Shown: piece after piece, positions 55,122-64,000 of the stretch
Position numbering within the stretch: the stretch's first letter is position 1
How the letters are laid out: every line of letters starts with the position of its first letter
NCBI GenBank assembly: GCA_037042915.1
Contig: CM073198.1
Coordinates: 682,001-746,000, forward strand
Length of the DNA: 64,000 bases
Direction: 5' to 3'
Source: Auricularia sp. M13
Lineage: Eukaryota; Basidiomycota; Agaricomycetes; Auriculariales; Auriculariaceae
The notes under the pieces: model-generated
What the model was told of the DNA's origin: nothing
The model's input: the letters and a program-made list of their open reading frames with translations, nothing else
Database searches by the model: none
Position numbers and translations under genes: made by a program

Positions 55122-58100
55122 TTACCGCACAACTTCGCCTTCTCCACCCCTCCCTCCGCCGTCCTCCCTTTGCACCTCCCCAACCTCCACGCCCTCCCGG
55201 CGCGTATACACGCGCCGAAACACATTGCGCGGGATGCCGTCGCGCGGCGAGACCTCCTCGCGGCGCGCGAGCGTGTACCCGCCGAGGCGCGGCAGGAGCA
55301 GCGTCCAGAGCGCCCAGTATACGCCGCCTGCTGCGAGGATGCCGAACTGCGGGAGTGTGTGGGTCAGCGTCGAGTTCAGTCGGGACGAGGTGCAGTAAAG
55401 TTGAAGCGGAGTATTGAAGCGGAGACCGTGGCGAGGTGTGAGGTGCAGGGAGAAGAGCGTGCGCATGACGGAGAGCGTGTATCGTGCGGGGAGACGAGGG
55501 TACGCGAGGCGCGAAGTAGACAGTGTTCTGGGAGTGGGAAGAAGCGAGCGCCGGTGCTTTTCCCAGAAACAACGGTGACGACGAGGTTTCTCCGAGTCCA
55601 GACAGCAAGAAGAGCGTAAAGAACAGAAAAACAGAATGCGCAGTGTGTGCATGGCGTGGGGAATACAGCAGGATAGGGAAGGAGAACGATTGAGAGTAAG
55701 TAGATCGGGCGGACGCACCGCAACGACGACATGCAGCCAGTACGGCAGACTGACGTACGGCTCCGCGCCCTCCTCGGGCGGCACGAGCGGCGCGACGACG
55801 AGGAACACGCTCGCGACAAAGAAGAACGCCACCACACTGCTCGTCCGAGTCGGCGCGCAGCGACGAAGCGACGAAAAGCGCGGCAGTGCGGCAAAGCGGC
55901 GGCCAGTGCAGCAAGGCGGATACGAGTGTAACAACGCGGTGTCCAGTTCAGTCCGGCGAATTAGGACGAGCAGCGCGATATGAACATGCGACAGCGCCGT
56001 CCGAGTGAAACGCAACAAAAATAAACGTCAGCGCCGACTCCCGAGCACGCGAGGACGAAAAATGGAAAAGAAACGCACGGCAGCGGCGCGGAGTACGGCG
56101 GGAGCCACGGCTCGCCGTAATGCCGCTTGCGGACGTGCAGCGCGAGCAGCGCGCCGGCGATGAGCGTGTTGAACACGTTCAGCGGGTACGAGATCAGGTC
56201 TGCGCGTGAAAAACCATCATCGACACTTCGCGCAGGAGGAGAATGCAGGCAGACGCAGACGTACTGAGCAGGAATCCGTACGCGTCGCCGGGCGGCTGCA
56301 GGGACGGGCCGGGCGTCAGCAAGGTCGCAAGGGGCGGGCATCAGCAAATCGCAAGGACGGGAGTCAGCAAGTCGCAAGGCCGCAAGGTCGGCAAATCGGA
56401 AGGTCGCAAGGTCGCAAGGTCGCAAGGGGCGGGCGTCAGCACGGCAAGGTCGCAAGGGCGTCAACAAGTCGCAATGGAGGGCGTCAGCAAATCGCAACCC
56501 AGCGGCAGTCGCAAGTGCACAAGAAACCCCCCCTCAAAAAAACCCCCCTTCAAAAAAACCCCCTCAAAAAACCCCCCTCAAAAAACCCCGAAAGAAAAGA
56601 AAAAACTCACCGGCGCAAGCATGACCACCAAACTGACGGCCCACTGCAGCGCGAGCCCCGCGGCGGGCGCGCCGCGCGGCGCGTTGGACGCCCAGAGCGC
56701 GCTGAGCGGGAGCACGCCCTCGCGCCCGAGCTCCTGGTTGATCCGGCCTTGGGAGAACTGTGGGGTGGGACGGGATGTGAGTGGGTGAGTGGGTGAGGGA
56801 GGTGGGGGAGGGAGGTGGGGGAGGGAGGTGGGGGAGTGGGAGGGAGGGAGTGGAGGGAGGGAGGGAGTGGAGGGAGGGAGTGGAGGGGGAGAGTCGGGTC
56901 GGAGTGGGAATCGGAAGGGCGAGTGCGGGGTGGATGGAGGGAGCGTGCGACGTCCAGCGCGGGAGCAGGCGTAGGCGTAAAAATGGGAGCGAGCAAAGAC
57001 CGAGCGAGGGAGGGGGTGGGGGGATGAGCATCGAGTGAGAGAACGTAGAGGGACCACGCCCCAAAAAGAAAAGAAAATCAACTCCAAACGCACCAACACA
57101 GCCAAAACATTCCCGACGGCACTAAGCGCAATGAGCACGCTGACGGCCTTCTCCGCGCGCGCGCCGAACATGTTGCGCATGAAGAGCGCCGCGACGAGCC
57201 GGTTCGAGCTCAGGATGTCTTCCTTGGGTATCGCCGCGAACTGTTGTTCCCCAAACTTTCGTATCAGCGCGCAATATGATCATGCTGGACGTACGAAAGC
57301 AACTGTGAGAGAGAGAGAGAGAGATATTAGGGCAATGACGGAGAGTGGCATGGATGGAAAGAGACAAGAGACCAGACGCACTGTTGACCAGGATATACAA
57401 AACAGCGATGATGCCGATGCAGATGGGCAGCGCGCGCTTGAGCGTGCGCACGGGATGGCGCACCTCGGACAGCGCGTAGTTGAGGTTCGAGTAGCCGATG
57501 TAGGACCCTGCCGTCGGGTCGGAGCGTTAGCGATGGCGACGGCGACGGTGCGAGAGGCAGATGCTGGGATAGCGGCGGCGCGAGAGCAGAATATGGACTG
57601 CAACGGCGCGAGAGCATAATAGACAGGACTACGGCGCGAGAGCAGAATGCATAGGACTGCAACGGCAGCAGATTGCATAGGACTACGGCGCGAGAGCAGA
57701 ATATGACTGCGCGCGTGAATGGAAAGGGGCGGAGCCAATGCGGTGGAGGGAAAGAGCGAGAATGGGACGCACAGATGACGTTGTAGAGCGCGCTGACGAA
57801 CGCGTTCGCGCTCGTGCGCGTGCCCTCGAATGCGTTGCGCAGATTATGCGGCCTGGGGGTGCCCTCTGGCAAATGCGGGATATGCTACACCGGCGAATCA
57901 ACATCTCCCATAATAAAATAAATAAAACCGAGCAACGCACCCCACCAAGCGCCACAAAACCCGCAACAATCACAAAAAGCAACACAACAATCTTAAACAC
58001 GCCCAAAGCATTCTGCAATCGAATACCCCACTTGGGGACGAGCGCATGCACGAGCAACGCAAACGTGATGACGCCGAGGCCGATGGCGCGCTGGTTCCAC

Positions 58101-58819
58101 TGGGTGACCTCGCGGCCGGCGGCGGCGAGGAGCATCTCGCCGGCGAAGACGGAGTTGCCCGAGGGCCAGCCGAGCAGCGCGGCGTTTGCGGCGTAGATGC
58201 AGGAGACGAGGAAGAGCGGGCGGCGGAAGTAGTACTCGAGGTAGTTTTTCTCGCCGCCCGAGCGCGGGAGGGCCGTGCCCCATTCGGCGTAGACCGCGGC
58301 TAGGCGGGGCGAGGAGCGTCAGCGAGGCGCAGCGGACGAGCGAGCGAGGCGCAGAGCGAGCCAGCTAGTAGACGTACCGCCGCAGCCCGCGATGATGGTG
58401 CCGATGAGCCAGAGGACGAGCGCCATGCCCGGCGAGCCGACCGAGCGCAAAATGCTCGCCGGCGTCGCGAAGATGCCTTTCCGTCGCGCGTCAGTCAGCA
58501 TTTGGCCTTACAACGCGGCGGGGCAGACGTACCTGTGCCGATGATGCGTCCGACAGCGAGCATGATGGCGGAGAAGGTCGAGATGCGGCGCTGGCTGTCG
58601 GGCACGCGGTCGAAGCTCTCGCCGTCCGTCGCTGTAGTGTCCACCGCGACATCCAATCAGCATCCAGTCCAGTCCAGACAAGGGATGCAGGGGGCGGCGG
58701 GGCGTACAGTCGTGCACGGCATCGACGATATGGTGCTCGTGCTCATGCTCGTGGTCGAGCTTGCCCGCCTTGTACTTGAGCTTGCGCACGCTGCCCGCGT
58801 CGTCGTCGTGCGCCGTCAT
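55122..58819 (-). CDS. Amino acid permease, APC superfamily (Mup1-like)
   Basis: Imports amino acids across a membrane; closest in pattern to high-affinity methionine permeases, substrate uncertain. First exons by splice signals: 58819-58708, 58631-58533, 58476-58378, 58299-57941, 57884-57773, then one from 57507. Later exons, about: 57250-57099, 56757-56617, 56290-56240, 56190-56070, 55850-55715 and 55353-55122. Words in order: RRISTFSAIMLAVGRIIGTGIFATPASI, SPGMALVLWLIGTIIAGCG, VYAEWGTALPRSGGEKNYLE, YAANAALLGWPSGNSVF, ALGVFKIVVLLFVIVAG, SYIGYSNLNYALSEVRHP, FAAIPKEDIL, FSQGRINQELGREGVLP, PLNVFNTLIAGALLAL, FGILAAGGVYWALWTLLLP. About 12 membrane segments as expected. The junction after LVNSA (about 57390) could not be phased. 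Introns between the later exons are much longer than elsewhere and full of minisatellites. Confidence 0.8.
56320..56590. repeat. Two minisatellites in a permease intron
   Basis: 56320-56510 holds many GGTCGCAAGG / TCAGCAA units; 56520-56590 is a run of CCCCCTCAAAAAA-like units, about 13-16 bases each. Both lie within one intron on the coding (minus) strand. Confidence 0.7.
56780..56900. repeat. Purine-rich GGGAGGTG / GGGAGTGGA minisatellite
   Basis: Long G-runs on the plus strand (GGGAGGTGGGGGAGGGAGG...), pyrimidine on the coding strand, just upstream of an exon start in transcript order. It could act as an extended polypyrimidine tract or form a quadruplex. Confidence 0.75.
57570..57712. 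repeat. GGCGCGAGAGCAGAATA-type repeats in a permease intron
   Basis: Four clear copies of GGCGCGAGAGCA (about 57576, 57604, 57633, 57686) with ATAGGACT/ATGGACT linkers. Confidence 0.75.
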
Positions 58820-58959
58820 CCTTCAAGCGTACGAAAAGAGGAGAAGCGAGAACGCCGGTCCAGCGCGCGCGGGCAGATGAAAAGGCAGCGCGGGGCCATG
58901 GCGCGCTCTTGGGTCCGGATGGCGCAACAAGGCGCGCGTGCAAGCGTAAACGCGGTTCA

Positions 58960-59450
58960 ATCTCCGCGATCTCCGTCTCCGTCTCGCCATGATCAAGCTC
59001 CAAAAGGCGTCATTTGAGCTCAAGCAATAATCTTACGTTACTGCTGTGCGCGGCCATGCATCGATTCTCTGTCTGGATGGTGATCTGGCCATCCGTCCTT
59101 AATGCTTCGCCACCGGTCCGGCCGCCCGAGATGTATTCTGCACAAGTTACAACGCGACGTCGCTCTCGCCTTGCCGCGAGATCTTGCTCACTTGCGTTCC
59201 AACTCCTACTTCAGCGTCAGACCGAACCGCGATCTCCGCGATCTCCGTCCTCGCCATGATCAAGCTCCAAAAGGCGTCATTTGGGCTCAAGCGGTGTGCT
59301 CCGCGATAATCTTACGTTACTGCTGTGCCCGGCCATGCATCTGGCCATCCGCCCTGAATGCTTCGCCCGTCTCCGTCACCGGCCCGGCCGCCCGAGATGT
59401 TTCTGCACAAGTTGCGACGTCGCTCTCGAGCGTCAGACCTTCGATTTTCT
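58960..59450. repeat. Imperfect tandem duplication, period about 267
   Basis: 58984 onward and 59251 onward share CCATGATCAAGCTCCAAAAGG, TAATCTTACGTTACTGCTGT, GGCCATGCATC and CGGCCGCCCGAGATG in order; the second copy has deletions. Located directly 5' of the permease gene. Confidence 0.8.
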
Positions 59451-60763
59451 CATGAATCTGCCAGTATCTTGGGATCATGCAGGTGCGCATCCACTTTGCA
59501 GTACCGCGAAATGTTCAAGTTGATCGCGAAAGGCGAATACAGCTCACAGCTTTCTCCCAGCATTTCATATGCTCAGTGACTCCCACTGGGGTATCACAGC
59601 GTGAAGAACTCCCCGGTCCTGGGCGGTGGGCGACCGCGCACTCACAGCTGTCAGCCAGCATGATGTCGCGCTCCGAGTCTTTCCTCGGCGCGTACAAAAT
59701 CCTGCCCGGTGCTGAAGATACCCGAGCATCAGGGGTGGGAGGAGGGGTCGCGTCGCGGCGTATGAGGCGGAGATATGGTGCACGAGCGGTGCGAGTCAAC
59801 GTCACTGTCTTCCTCCCCTAGTCAATTGCTTCATCTCGTAGTCAATTCCAACTGACAACTTATGCAGACTGGATTGAAACTCGGCATGCGCACAGATTGC
59901 AGCTCGGCAGGCATGTGCTGAATACAAGATTCGCGCTGCCCTGCCACACTGGCAGTTGCGATGCCGGATTCTGAGAGAACGAGGTCCTTCACCTGGTGCG
60001 CATCTTTCGACTCTCACTGGCAGATCGTTATTTACATCGCATCAGACCGGCGACCACAGCGGGTCCAAAACACTCGCTACGGGGGAGACTATTTCCCATC
60101 GGCTTCGTCACACGAGTATGTTCTCCCTCCATCCAGTCTGCCCGTCGGCTCATTGATCTCTCCGTTCTCGCCAAGGCACCTGCTCGCGAACACAGTGAAG
60201 AAACTCTACTTTGGGGTTGGTGGTTGATTTTAATTTTGGAGCATCGCAGATTGATTGTGGAATATCGCAGATTTAGAGAACATGAACCGTCTTACCTCAG
60301 CCAGAAATATTGAATCTGTCGTCAAGATCCTCTCAGATACCTCGAATCGCAGAAATAAGGCATGTGTAGTGAAAGTGGCCCATGATCAAGTTAAGATAAG
60401 TGTAGCAACAATTCAGCTCGATATATTCTTAAATCAACTGTCCAGAAGCCTTCTACTGCGAACGTTGACCAAACCAAAGCGCCGTTCTGCACTATTCAAT
60501 CGCGAGAACAACGCGAATTGAATCTCCGCTACAGCCTCGGCGCCTACCCGTCAACTTGAACATCACTCCGAGGAGTCTTCTTCGTCACTGTCTCGTGCCC
60601 TCAGAATTCAAAGCCGCTTAAACCTGGTGCTAAGCCGCCGCGTTTGTGCCCCGCAAGCGCTGGATGCGCTCCGCCTGCTCCAAGTCCGACTTAGACTACG
60701 TTCAGTATCTCTGCGCGCGACGGGTCTTTTTCTTACAGACCTGCGTATCCTGGCCGTATCCCG
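59451..60763. other. Intergenic, no supported gene
   Basis: Short frames only, none with coding character. Nothing else recognised. Confidence 0.4.
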
Positions 60764-61438
60764 GTGACTGCGGGTGTTACGGACATTGACCCGGCTCTGC
60801 TTTCCCACGCGTTGACGTGCCGATACGACGCGCCAGACTGCTCGCCGATACTAGATTCTAAGGTCGACCGGATGCTGCTCGCACTCCACCCCAAGCTCGT
60901 ACCCAGCGGCTGCACTGCGTTCGTTCGCGATATGTCAAACGGGCGGAGGGAAATGTAGATGTGTAGATAGAGGACAAGAGTGGCAACTGAATCCGAGATC
61001 CGACATTTAACCGAGAACAGAGGCTTGCATTCGCTGTTCTCGAACGAACGCAGTGCAGCCGCTGGGTACGAGCTTGGCTCCACCCCCCAATCCAGTTCCT
61101 GTGACGGACATTCTGAAGACGCCTGTCTCCGCGTTCAACAATTCTCCCGTTCCCCTATGCCTTCGCCAGCCACGATGCCGCCCAACGAACGCCGTTCCAA
61201 CCTTCGCAAACGCCTCGTCGATGAGGCTCATACAGAGCGGCGGCGCCCATGCAGCCGCGTCATGTACCCCGATGTGTGTCGCAGGTGCAGCTCGTTCGAT
61301 CCGACCGTCAAGATGCGCAGACCAGAGGCGCGGTCCCGCGGGTTACGGAACGGGACGGCGTTCGCTTTCACTGCCGCTGCGACGCATCTCAACGTCGGGC
61401 TGCCAACGGTGCAGTGCGTTTGGCGTCTATGGCATTAG
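60764..61438 (+). pseudogene. Decayed partial copy of the cysteine-cluster gene
   Basis: DIDPALLSHALTCRYDAPDC at 60780-60840 matches DIDPALLAHALPGSPYDAPDC of the 53833-54648 gene. A second stretch at 61160-61300 is basic with scattered cysteines (RSNLRKRLVDEAH, VCRRCSS), possibly the remains of the cluster, but the frame changes and the spacing is lost. A perfect inverted repeat sits between them. On the plus strand, opposite to the intact copy. Confidence 0.5.
60891..61077. repeat. Perfect 37-base inverted repeat, 113-base spacer
   Basis: 60891-60927 (CCAAGCTCGTACCCAGCGGC...) and 61041-61077 (its exact reverse complement). Flanks do not extend the match. Confidence 0.95.
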
Positions 61439-61717
61439 ATGACGCCTTTCTCTCCAAGGTTTGCGCATTAAAAGGCGTCAGGGCGAGGGAATACCGGCAA
61501 CAGGTGGAAATAAAGCGCATCAGTCGTCGATAAACTGAACTTGCCCTTTTCAGACTACTTATGCTGCAGATGGCGTTGAGAACATAACCTATTTTTGGGT
61601 CCGCGCCACCTGAGAATGCTTTGGAACAAAGCGTGGTGACGGAGGCTGAATAGTATGAATGCGGGACAGGTGCGCTTGTCGGCTCATCCCGCTTCTTTGT
61701 TCTGGTCCACGACCACC
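61439..61717. other. Intergenic before F-box gene
   Basis: No gene; an in-frame ATG at 61655 could lengthen the next protein by 21 residues. Confidence 0.4.
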
Positions 61718-63460
61718 ATGCCGCCTGGATGCGCCTCAACGCTGCCCGCAGAGCTCCTATCGCTAATATTTGCCCACCTCAGCCAGCCAGACGTGCTTAC
61801 TGTAGCCGCAGTGTGCGCCTGGTGGCGTGCCAACGCCCTCCACGCGCCCTCGTACTACCGCGCCTGGACGTTCATATTCCCCCGACTCGCAATGCCGTCC
61901 CTCTGGCGGCGCCTCGACTCCGAAAGCCTGCTAGCACTCAGGCGCGTAGTCGCAGAGTCGGCATTCGCGAACTACGGGCTCGGTCTGCGCGTCGTTGTCG
62001 AATTCGACCAGGCCCCGGATTCGCCCACGGCCTACGACATCGTCGACGTCGGCCCGGGCGGCTTTCCAGACCGCCATGTCGCCGTCGGCGCCCACGATTA
62101 CGATTCGGCGCTGTATCTCAACAAGGCCGAGTTTCACAGGAACGTTCTGCCTGAGCTGCGCAGCGCCGTCGCGCGCTGCGTGGTGCTGAGCCTCGATTTC
62201 GACCACGAGGCTGGATCGGAACTCCTGGACGGGCTTTCTGGACCCGCACCGCTGTTGCGATCTCTGACGACCAACGCCAGAGCGCCTGCCCTCGCTGTGG
62301 CGTCGCAAGCTCAGTTTTCTGCCGATTTCCTGGCAGCGTGGGCACCGCGCCTGACCAAGGTCACTATGCTCTCTGCCGACCTCCTGGTACCGTCGTCCCC
62401 ATCCTTCCCCGCCGTGCGCACCCTGTTCATCCATCGTCACGGCGCCGAACTGCGCTTCGACGATATCGCCAGGGTCTTCCCCAACTTGCGGTGCTTGACA
62501 GTCGAGGTGCAGTTAGCCGACTTTCACGTTGGGATGTCGGGCCGATCCAGGCCAGAGCGTCCATCATTTCTCAGACAGCTGCAAGAGCTGCACTTCGGTC
62601 CTCGAGATGACTGCGGAATGGCGCAGATCCTGCATTCCAATATGGACGACGCGAAGCAGGTGCCCTATATCGAGTGCCGCACCGACGTTCTAAACGTGTT
62701 TGCACCATTGCTGAAGCTGAAGGACGACGTGTCGCTTAATCTATTCGAGCACCTGCGACGCGAAGATGACGATGATTCTGAGGACGATGATGAGTTCCCG
62801 GCCTCCTCTTATTACCGCAGCGCATCCGATCGCTCAAGGTTCTCCCAGCTCTGCGTTGAACTCCGGTCCGGCGATTTCGTCCGCGTGGTCGACGCGGACG
62901 TCGCGTTCATCCACATCTTCAACCTGCTCAGCGCCGGGTGCACGCAGTCCGTGACCGCGCTCACGATCGACGACCGGCATCTCCGCACGTTCATGACGAC
63001 CTGCGGCGAGTGCATGCCGAGCCTCACCACTCTACGCATCACACTCGTGCTCTGGGCCGATCCACATCCCTCGCAAGGCGACGCCGCACTCGACATGTGG
63101 CAGCGCACCATCCAGTCCGGGTCCCTGCTCGGCGCAAGCGGCGAGGGCGGGCCTCCGCACGGCGACGTCTGGCTCGAGTGGCTCTTCCTGGACACGCTCG
63201 AGCTGCGCGCCACGCGCGCGCACACCGTCGTCTCGCGATTCCTGCTGTTCGCCCTCGCGCGCACGTTCACCCACAGCCGACTCCACCTGACGCTCTCCAA
63301 CGGGCTCGCGCTCGCGCCGGACGCGCAAGGCGCCGACGTCGCCGCGCTGTTCTCTTGCATCGCATACGCCGACACTCGCTTCTACCCCGAATTGGACTTT
63401 GTCGTCGGGGCGGAGAAGCTCATTCAGGCTGCGAGGATCGCGGGAAAGTCTTTTCATTGA
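61718..63460 (+). CDS. F-box protein
   Basis: 580 residues, one exon, from the ATG at 61718 (MPPGCASTLPAELL), which has a good context (CCACCATG) and puts the F-box at the N-terminus as usual; the ATG at 61655 is an alternative. The F-box is at about residues 8-48 (LPAELLSLIFAHLSQPDVLTVAAVCAWWR). The remainder is leucine-rich and of the irregular solenoid kind (PELRSAVARCVVLSLDF, FPAVRTLFIHRHGAEL, SFLRQLQELHFG), with an acidic insert (EDDDDSEDDDE) near 360. Predicted SCF adaptor. Not closely similar to the F-box pair at 40-50 kb. Confidence 0.8.
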   Translation: MPPGCASTLPAELLSLIFAHLSQPDVLTVAAVCAWWRANALHAPSYYRAWTFIFPRLAMPSLWRRLDSESLLALRRVVAESAFANYGLGLRVVVEFDQAPDSPTAYDIVDVGPGGFPDRHVAVGAHDYDSALYLNKAEFHRNVLPELRSAVARCVVLSLDFDHEAGSELLDGLSGPAPLLRSLTTNARAPALAVASQAQFSADFLAAWAPRLTKVTMLSADLLVPSSPSFPAVRTLFIHRHGAELRFDDIARVFPNLRCLTVEVQLADFHVGMSGRSRPERPSFLRQLQELHFGPRDDCGMAQILHSNMDDAKQVPYIECRTDVLNVFAPLLKLKDDVSLNLFEHLRREDDDDSEDDDEFPASSYYRSASDRSRFSQLCVELRSGDFVRVVDADVAFIHIFNLLSAGCTQSVTALTIDDRHLRTFMTTCGECMPSLTTLRITLVLWADPHPSQGDAALDMWQRTIQSGSLLGASGEGGPPHGDVWLEWLFLDTLELRATRAHTVVSRFLLFALARTFTHSRLHLTLSNGLALAPDAQGADVAALFSCIAYADTRFYPELDFVVGAEKLIQAARIAGKSFH

Positions 63461-64000
63461 CCGATTGAGTGGCTCGTCGCACCCGAATATCAACCTGATA
63501 ACTACGACTGTAACAACTTCACGTACGCCTTCCTCATTACATTTCGAGCTCATCCCCCCCAAAATGGTACTTGCAGAAAAACAGCTAATTTGTGTGAGAA
63601 TCAATACGGTACTAGCGATAGTTTTGTCGCGCCATCTCGTTCAGCTCCCCAGATCCTATTGCTAAGTGATTATGTAATCAACTTTGTAACGTTGTGCCAA
63701 TGTATCTAGAAGTCCTTCTAGAAATTTCTGCGTGGGACCTGCTTACTGCGATCCCTCCATTGAATTTGAATCATGTTCGACGGCGCTCAAATCTCATCAG
63801 AGTGCAGAAAAAATCCACAAATAGCATCTCGGAGATGTATGGGGACGCGGTAGGATGGAGTAATTGAGTCTGAAGCTTTGATCTATACTCGACGTCCGTC
63901 GGCAGGAGCGGAGGCAAATGCTACAACGGATCTTTCGGAGTTGGAAAAACTTGTCAAGACTCAACCTGAAAACGCGAGCACGCCGCCGTACTGCCAGTCC
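63461..64000. other. Intergenic to window end
   Basis: No supported gene or repeat seen. Confidence 0.4.

Noticed and set aside
55100-56020. Large plus- and minus-frame ORFs over the permease 3' half
   Set aside because: They run through introns; only the segments matching APC permease words are kept as exons.

Overview
The window looks like nuclear DNA of a basidiomycete fungus, most likely an Agaricomycete. Introns are short (mostly 45-65 bases, GT-AG), and the recognisable families are ones common in that group: F-box proteins in tandem, a Tnp2-type DNA transposase, an RTC4-like domain protein, a cysteine-cluster regulator, an OPT-family peptide transporter and a Mup1-like amino acid permease. 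The species cannot be named. No rRNA gene, convincing tRNA or CRISPR array was seen.

Layout. 1-15 kb is gene-poor and holds several multi-exon genes of unknown function (1422-2132, 2468-4122, 7906-9729, 10577-10918, the divergent pair 12699-13241 / 13349-14367, and a further frame to 15118), with GC-rich repetitive DNA at 5.4-6.7 kb. 15.4-19.9 kb is a Tnp2 (CACTA/EnSpm-like) DNA transposon whose five-exon transposase can be read without a break. 20.5-35.5 kb is repeat-dominated: a long repeat is present twice (20.5-22.2 and 33.9-35.5 kb), a 280-base satellite fills 25.3-27.4 kb, and smaller tandem duplications lie between. Inside it are a coiled-coil gene, a membrane-protein gene and a damaged RTC4-like gene. 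35.8-38.5 kb is a GC-rich degenerate repetitive gene.

39.3-48.3 kb is the clearest story. An F-box gene abuts about 1 kb of DNA packed with GAGTATCC/GGATACTC words at its 5' side, and is split by a 6.58-kb non-LTR retrotransposon flanked by a 6-base target duplication. Across the insertion point the reading frame continues exactly. An intact paralogue follows at 48.5-50.2 kb. The retroelement has the order endonuclease, RNase H, reverse transcriptase, and its second ORF carries a one-base frameshift.

50.7-64 kb is a gene-dense flank: OPT transporter (eight exons worked out to the base), cysteine-cluster protein, amino acid permease whose introns are inflated by several unrelated minisatellites, a degenerate partial copy of the cysteine-cluster gene containing a perfect 37-base inverted repeat, and another F-box gene.

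No operon-like logic is expected or seen. The two transporters handle peptide and amino acid uptake, but nothing in the sequence ties them into one pathway. Gene models marked with exon coordinates were derived by hand from splice signals and frame agreement; domain names rest on recalled family patterns, not on a search.
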